NCBI GenBank assembly: GCA_022393335.1 | Contig: JAJEKB010000592.1 | Location: 74,988-138,987, forward strand | Direction: 5' to 3' | DNA: 64,000 nt | Origin: Macrotrachela quadricornifera | Lineage: Eukaryota; Rotifera; Eurotatoria; Philodinida; Philodinidae | Shown here: piece by piece, positions 60,935 through 64,000 of the stretch | Layout: every line of letters begins with the position of its first letter | Numbering within the stretch: the stretch's first letter is position 1 | Notes under the pieces: model-generated | What the model was told of the DNA's origin: nothing | The model's input: the letters and a program-made list of their open reading frames with translations, nothing else | Database searches by the model: none | Made by a program: the position numbers and the translations under genes

Positions 60935-63900
60935 TGATTTAAGAAAAAATTTGTTAGTTATTATTATTTATATATAATCAATGTTCGATAAATTTTAAAG
61001 AATAATAGACAAAAATAAAGATAAGAAAGAATAAAATAGTTTGCTACTTAAATAAAAATGAAAGAAGAATGTATGTAAAAAAATATGTCATGCAAGCATA
61101 CCTTAACAAAAGATATATATTAACATATGAATATGATAAATGTAGGTTATGTATACATATTTTCACGAGTTTTTATCAAATAAAAAAATGGATAATATTT
61201 TTGTATTATGTCTAGAAAAGTTCAAAGATTAAAATTTATATTTTTGATTTTTATTATTTATCTTTCGCATTAATGTTAATAATGCTTATGAGTAATAAAT
61301 TAAAAATATTTCTTAATTGGTTTAATATTCAATAACGAGTATGCTTTATCAAATATATTAAAATATCTAAAAATAAGTTTATACTTATGTAAAACTAAGT
61401 ACCTATAATCGGAAGTTAGAATTATTTTTTAAAGTGATTGAATTCAATATTTCTATCAATGAGCAAATTAGTGTGTCAATGAATACATAAGACATGATGA
61501 ATAATTTGTTTATGTTGATAAAAATATTTTTAATGATTCAAAGCTTAAAAAAATTAGAATCAGCAAGTGATGAAAAAAAACATTACTTAAGAAACTTCTT
61601 TATTCAAAAAAATCTGAATCTTGAATAATCTTATTCTCTTTCTCGTAGAAAAGAGTCTTGCAAACATAAATTGTCTGATTGCTTGTACGTTCGTACAAAG
61701 TCAAAAAAACATTTTATTAATATTATTCTATAAAACTTAATCAAAGGGTAATTGGGGTCGAAGAACTCAAATCTGATGTTATTTTTTTAAAATTTTTTTC
61801 TCGAATCGATTTTTTACAAAAACATTTTTTTATGAAGTTTGGTCAGAGGCAGTTGAAGTCGAGAAACCTGAATCTGACTTCGGTCTTTTTCGTTTTATAA
61901 ATGAATAGCTTGAGGGTAGCTAAGAAACACTATTTCTACGAGAAAGAGCTGAGGGAGTCTTTAGATGAGCGTTACTTGTTATATATATGGTTCGAAAAAT
62001 TCAAAATTCGAGCAATTTTTATATATGATTAGATACAGCTCGACGAGCTAAATCTAAATCTAAATACTATATTCAAAAAAAAAACTTTTTTTTTGATGTC
62101 AAAATACTAAAAAAAAATTTCAAAAACTAATTCTAAAAATTAACTTACGGATTATTGAACTCTTGCCTGCATGTTTAATAGATGGTATACATTTAAAAGC
62201 TCGGAAGCAGCACTTCGTGTCAGGAAGAAGGTATCAAGCCATTTTTAAATCAAGATAAAAGTTTTATTTTATCGTTGTTAGATTCTCTATGTCGAGCTGA
62301 TAAGAATTAAATATTTGTTTCCTTCAACCCACCTTCTATATTGAGATATGGTCAAAATACCAAAATAGCATCAATGATTAGGAAAAATGATGTCCAAATG
62401 TGATTGTTTGACCATCAAAAGTTGGTATTCTGGAACGATCGATGTCATATTCAGCATCAGCTTAAAAAATTTTGTTGAATAGCATGTATTTCGTTAAAAA
62501 TGATTTTTCAGAAAAAATTTATTCCTAGTCTTCTTCAGCTGGTTTTTGGATAAATTTCGTCCATAGTTCCTCATAGATGAGTTTCTCATGAAAAATTATT
62601 TTTAACGAAATACATGCTACTCAACAAAGTTTTTTAAGCTGATGTCGAATATGACATCGGTTATGCTGAAATATAAATTTTTGACAGTCAAATAGAGCCT
62701 CTATCTTTATTTTAAAATGACTTGGTGCCTTTTTTCTGACACAAAGTGTTGTTTCCGGGCTTTTAAATCTATGCCATCTCTTAAACGTGCAGACAACTCA
62801 ATAATCCTTCAATACATTTTTAGAATTAGTTTTTCATGTAGATTAAGAAAAGAATTTTCAAAACGATAGGGAATTTTGTTTAAAAATGTCAGGTTTTACA
62901 AATCTTCGATTTTTGAATTTTTTTCAAAGGTTTCTGACATCATCTATATTCGGATTCAGTTCTTTGAGCTGCATCTAACCATATATAAAAATCAAAAAAA
63001 AAATAATGCATACGGTTAAAGTAGGTACAATTAATACATATTTGCTAACATATATGGTACTGAATATAAATATAGAAAATATTCAATGATATATAATAAA
63101 CGAACGATGTTTGATTATCTAAATTTAGAAGACAAGAAAAATGTCAAGACGAATTTTATTGGTACTCAAAGATGATTATATGATTTATTTGCTGTGTTTT
63201 ACAAATATCAGAAGATATATTCTGTTCCATTAAGGGGAAAGAAACTACGTCTTATCATCTTTCTTTTTTGATTTCTATGCTATCTGGTTGCTGGAAGAGA
63301 AAAAAAACATTCCATCATTTTGTACTTGAGGTAATGTGATAGAATCGATAAAAAAGATTACTAAGCTACTGGTGTTCTTTTTCATCGTCAATATGTAAAA
63401 ATCTAGTTTTGTATCTAATATGTCAATTGGTTAGTAGGAAAAATCTAATCGATAATAATTTTTTGTTTTATGAACATAGACAGCTGTCAAACAAATTTTT
63501 TTCCAACAGATATAAATGTGTGATGAGGAAATAGTATATGTGTAGAAGAGACATGCAATGTGGTTATCTAATTACGTTAGATTGATTCATCCCTAGATAT
63601 AAAATCATGAATTTATCTATGTATTTCTATAATGACTTTGAGATCAACAAGAATTTTAGATAGAATGTTGTTTATTCTATTGCAAATCCACTATATTAAC
63701 ATAAGACTAAATTAATGATACAATTATAATTTTCTGATCATTATTATATGTACATTATGAAAAATTATAGATATATGGTATTAAATACTTTTAAACTTAT
63801 GGAAAGCTCTCTAACATTATGTACTACTAAGTTATTTCATTTACATTGTATAATTTTTTTCCTATTACATGCTTACGTAGGGTTATATATATATCCAATC

Positions 63901-64000
63901 ACTATAACAAATGAGTAATTTTATTCTTGTATCTTACATAGACACAGAATTGATATAATAAGCTTCTCATTATTTTATTGACATCTCTATTCAATATTAT
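60935..64000. other. Terminal gene-poor region
   Basis: No supported coding sequence. It holds the large palindrome at 62013-62990. Sequences at about 61745-61900 share short motifs (GAAGTCGAGAAACCTGAATC-like) with the palindrome arms and may be fragments of the same family. 63000-64000 is AT-rich DNA with nothing recognised. Confidence 0.45.
62013..62990. mobile_element. Large imperfect palindrome (foldback element)
   Basis: Left arm 62013-62515 and right arm 62582-62990 are reverse complements over most of their length. The outer ends share TTTTTATATATG, TTAGAT and CAGCTC. A middle block shares GGATTATTGA, ATTTAAAAGC and GTGTCAG. The inner block shares AACGAAATACATGCTA in opposite orientation. 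About 65 bases form the loop. The left arm has an extra stretch of roughly 100 bp not matched on the right. No coding frame. It fits a foldback or long-TIR MITE. Target-site duplication not identified. Confidence 0.65.

Noticed and set aside
1..64000. tRNA, rRNA or CRISPR array
   Set aside because: I saw no cloverleaf with a matching GGTTCGA-type arm, no rRNA-like block and no regularly spaced repeats. Reading by eye could miss a diverged tRNA.

Overview
The window is AT-rich animal DNA with compact, intron-rich genes; most introns are about 50-70 bp with GT..AG ends. An MNX-type homeobox gene, Lin-7, taxilin, Sec8, a p24 protein and a mitochondrial ribosomal protein mark it as a bilaterian nuclear genome. 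An expanded family of short class-A-like GPCRs and a prokaryote-type beta-carbonic anhydrase fit a bdelloid rotifer such as Rotaria. That placement is my inference from gene content and composition, not from a marker search. There is one 10-N assembly gap at 20287-20296.

Layout. 0.2-11.8 kb is a dense housekeeping block: taxilin (-), a 329-residue membrane protein (+), a copper chaperone for SOD (CCS, -), Lin-7 (-) and the exocyst subunit Sec8/EXOC4 (-). A diverged mariner-like MITE lies at 6.9-7.3 kb. 11.8-20.3 kb is gene-poor, with a second MITE-like element (13.3-14.0 kb), one GPCR gene (-) and a GPCR fragment cut by the gap. 20.5-28.8 kb holds a secreted glycoside-hydrolase-like protein (+), a large disordered protein (-), a p24/TMED cargo receptor (+) and an MNX-type homeobox gene (-). 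28.8-51.2 kb is sparse: four more GPCR genes (+) and a 12-exon gene (-) for a type II membrane protein with a Thr/Ser-rich stalk and a lectin-like ectodomain. 53.4-59.6 kb is a compact plus-strand cluster: sedoheptulokinase, a monoamine-oxidase-like flavoenzyme, mitochondrial ribosomal protein L1 and beta-carbonic anhydrase. The first three are separated by only 60 and 120 bp, and each ATG follows a 3'-splice-like AG. The last 4.4 kb holds a possible short gene and a large imperfect palindrome of about 1 kb.

Most notable points: (1) a CCS that has lost the domain 1 Cys pair and the domain 2 metal ligands but keeps the C-terminal CXC and the disulfide cysteines; (2) a mucin-like stalk encoded by tandemly duplicated phase 1-1 micro-exon cassettes; (3) a candidate trans-spliced operon of kinase, oxidase and mitoribosomal protein; (4) a GPCR family in which the DRY arginine is uniformly Gln and TM7 carries an invariant phase-0 intron; (5) two MITE-like elements and one large foldback palindrome.
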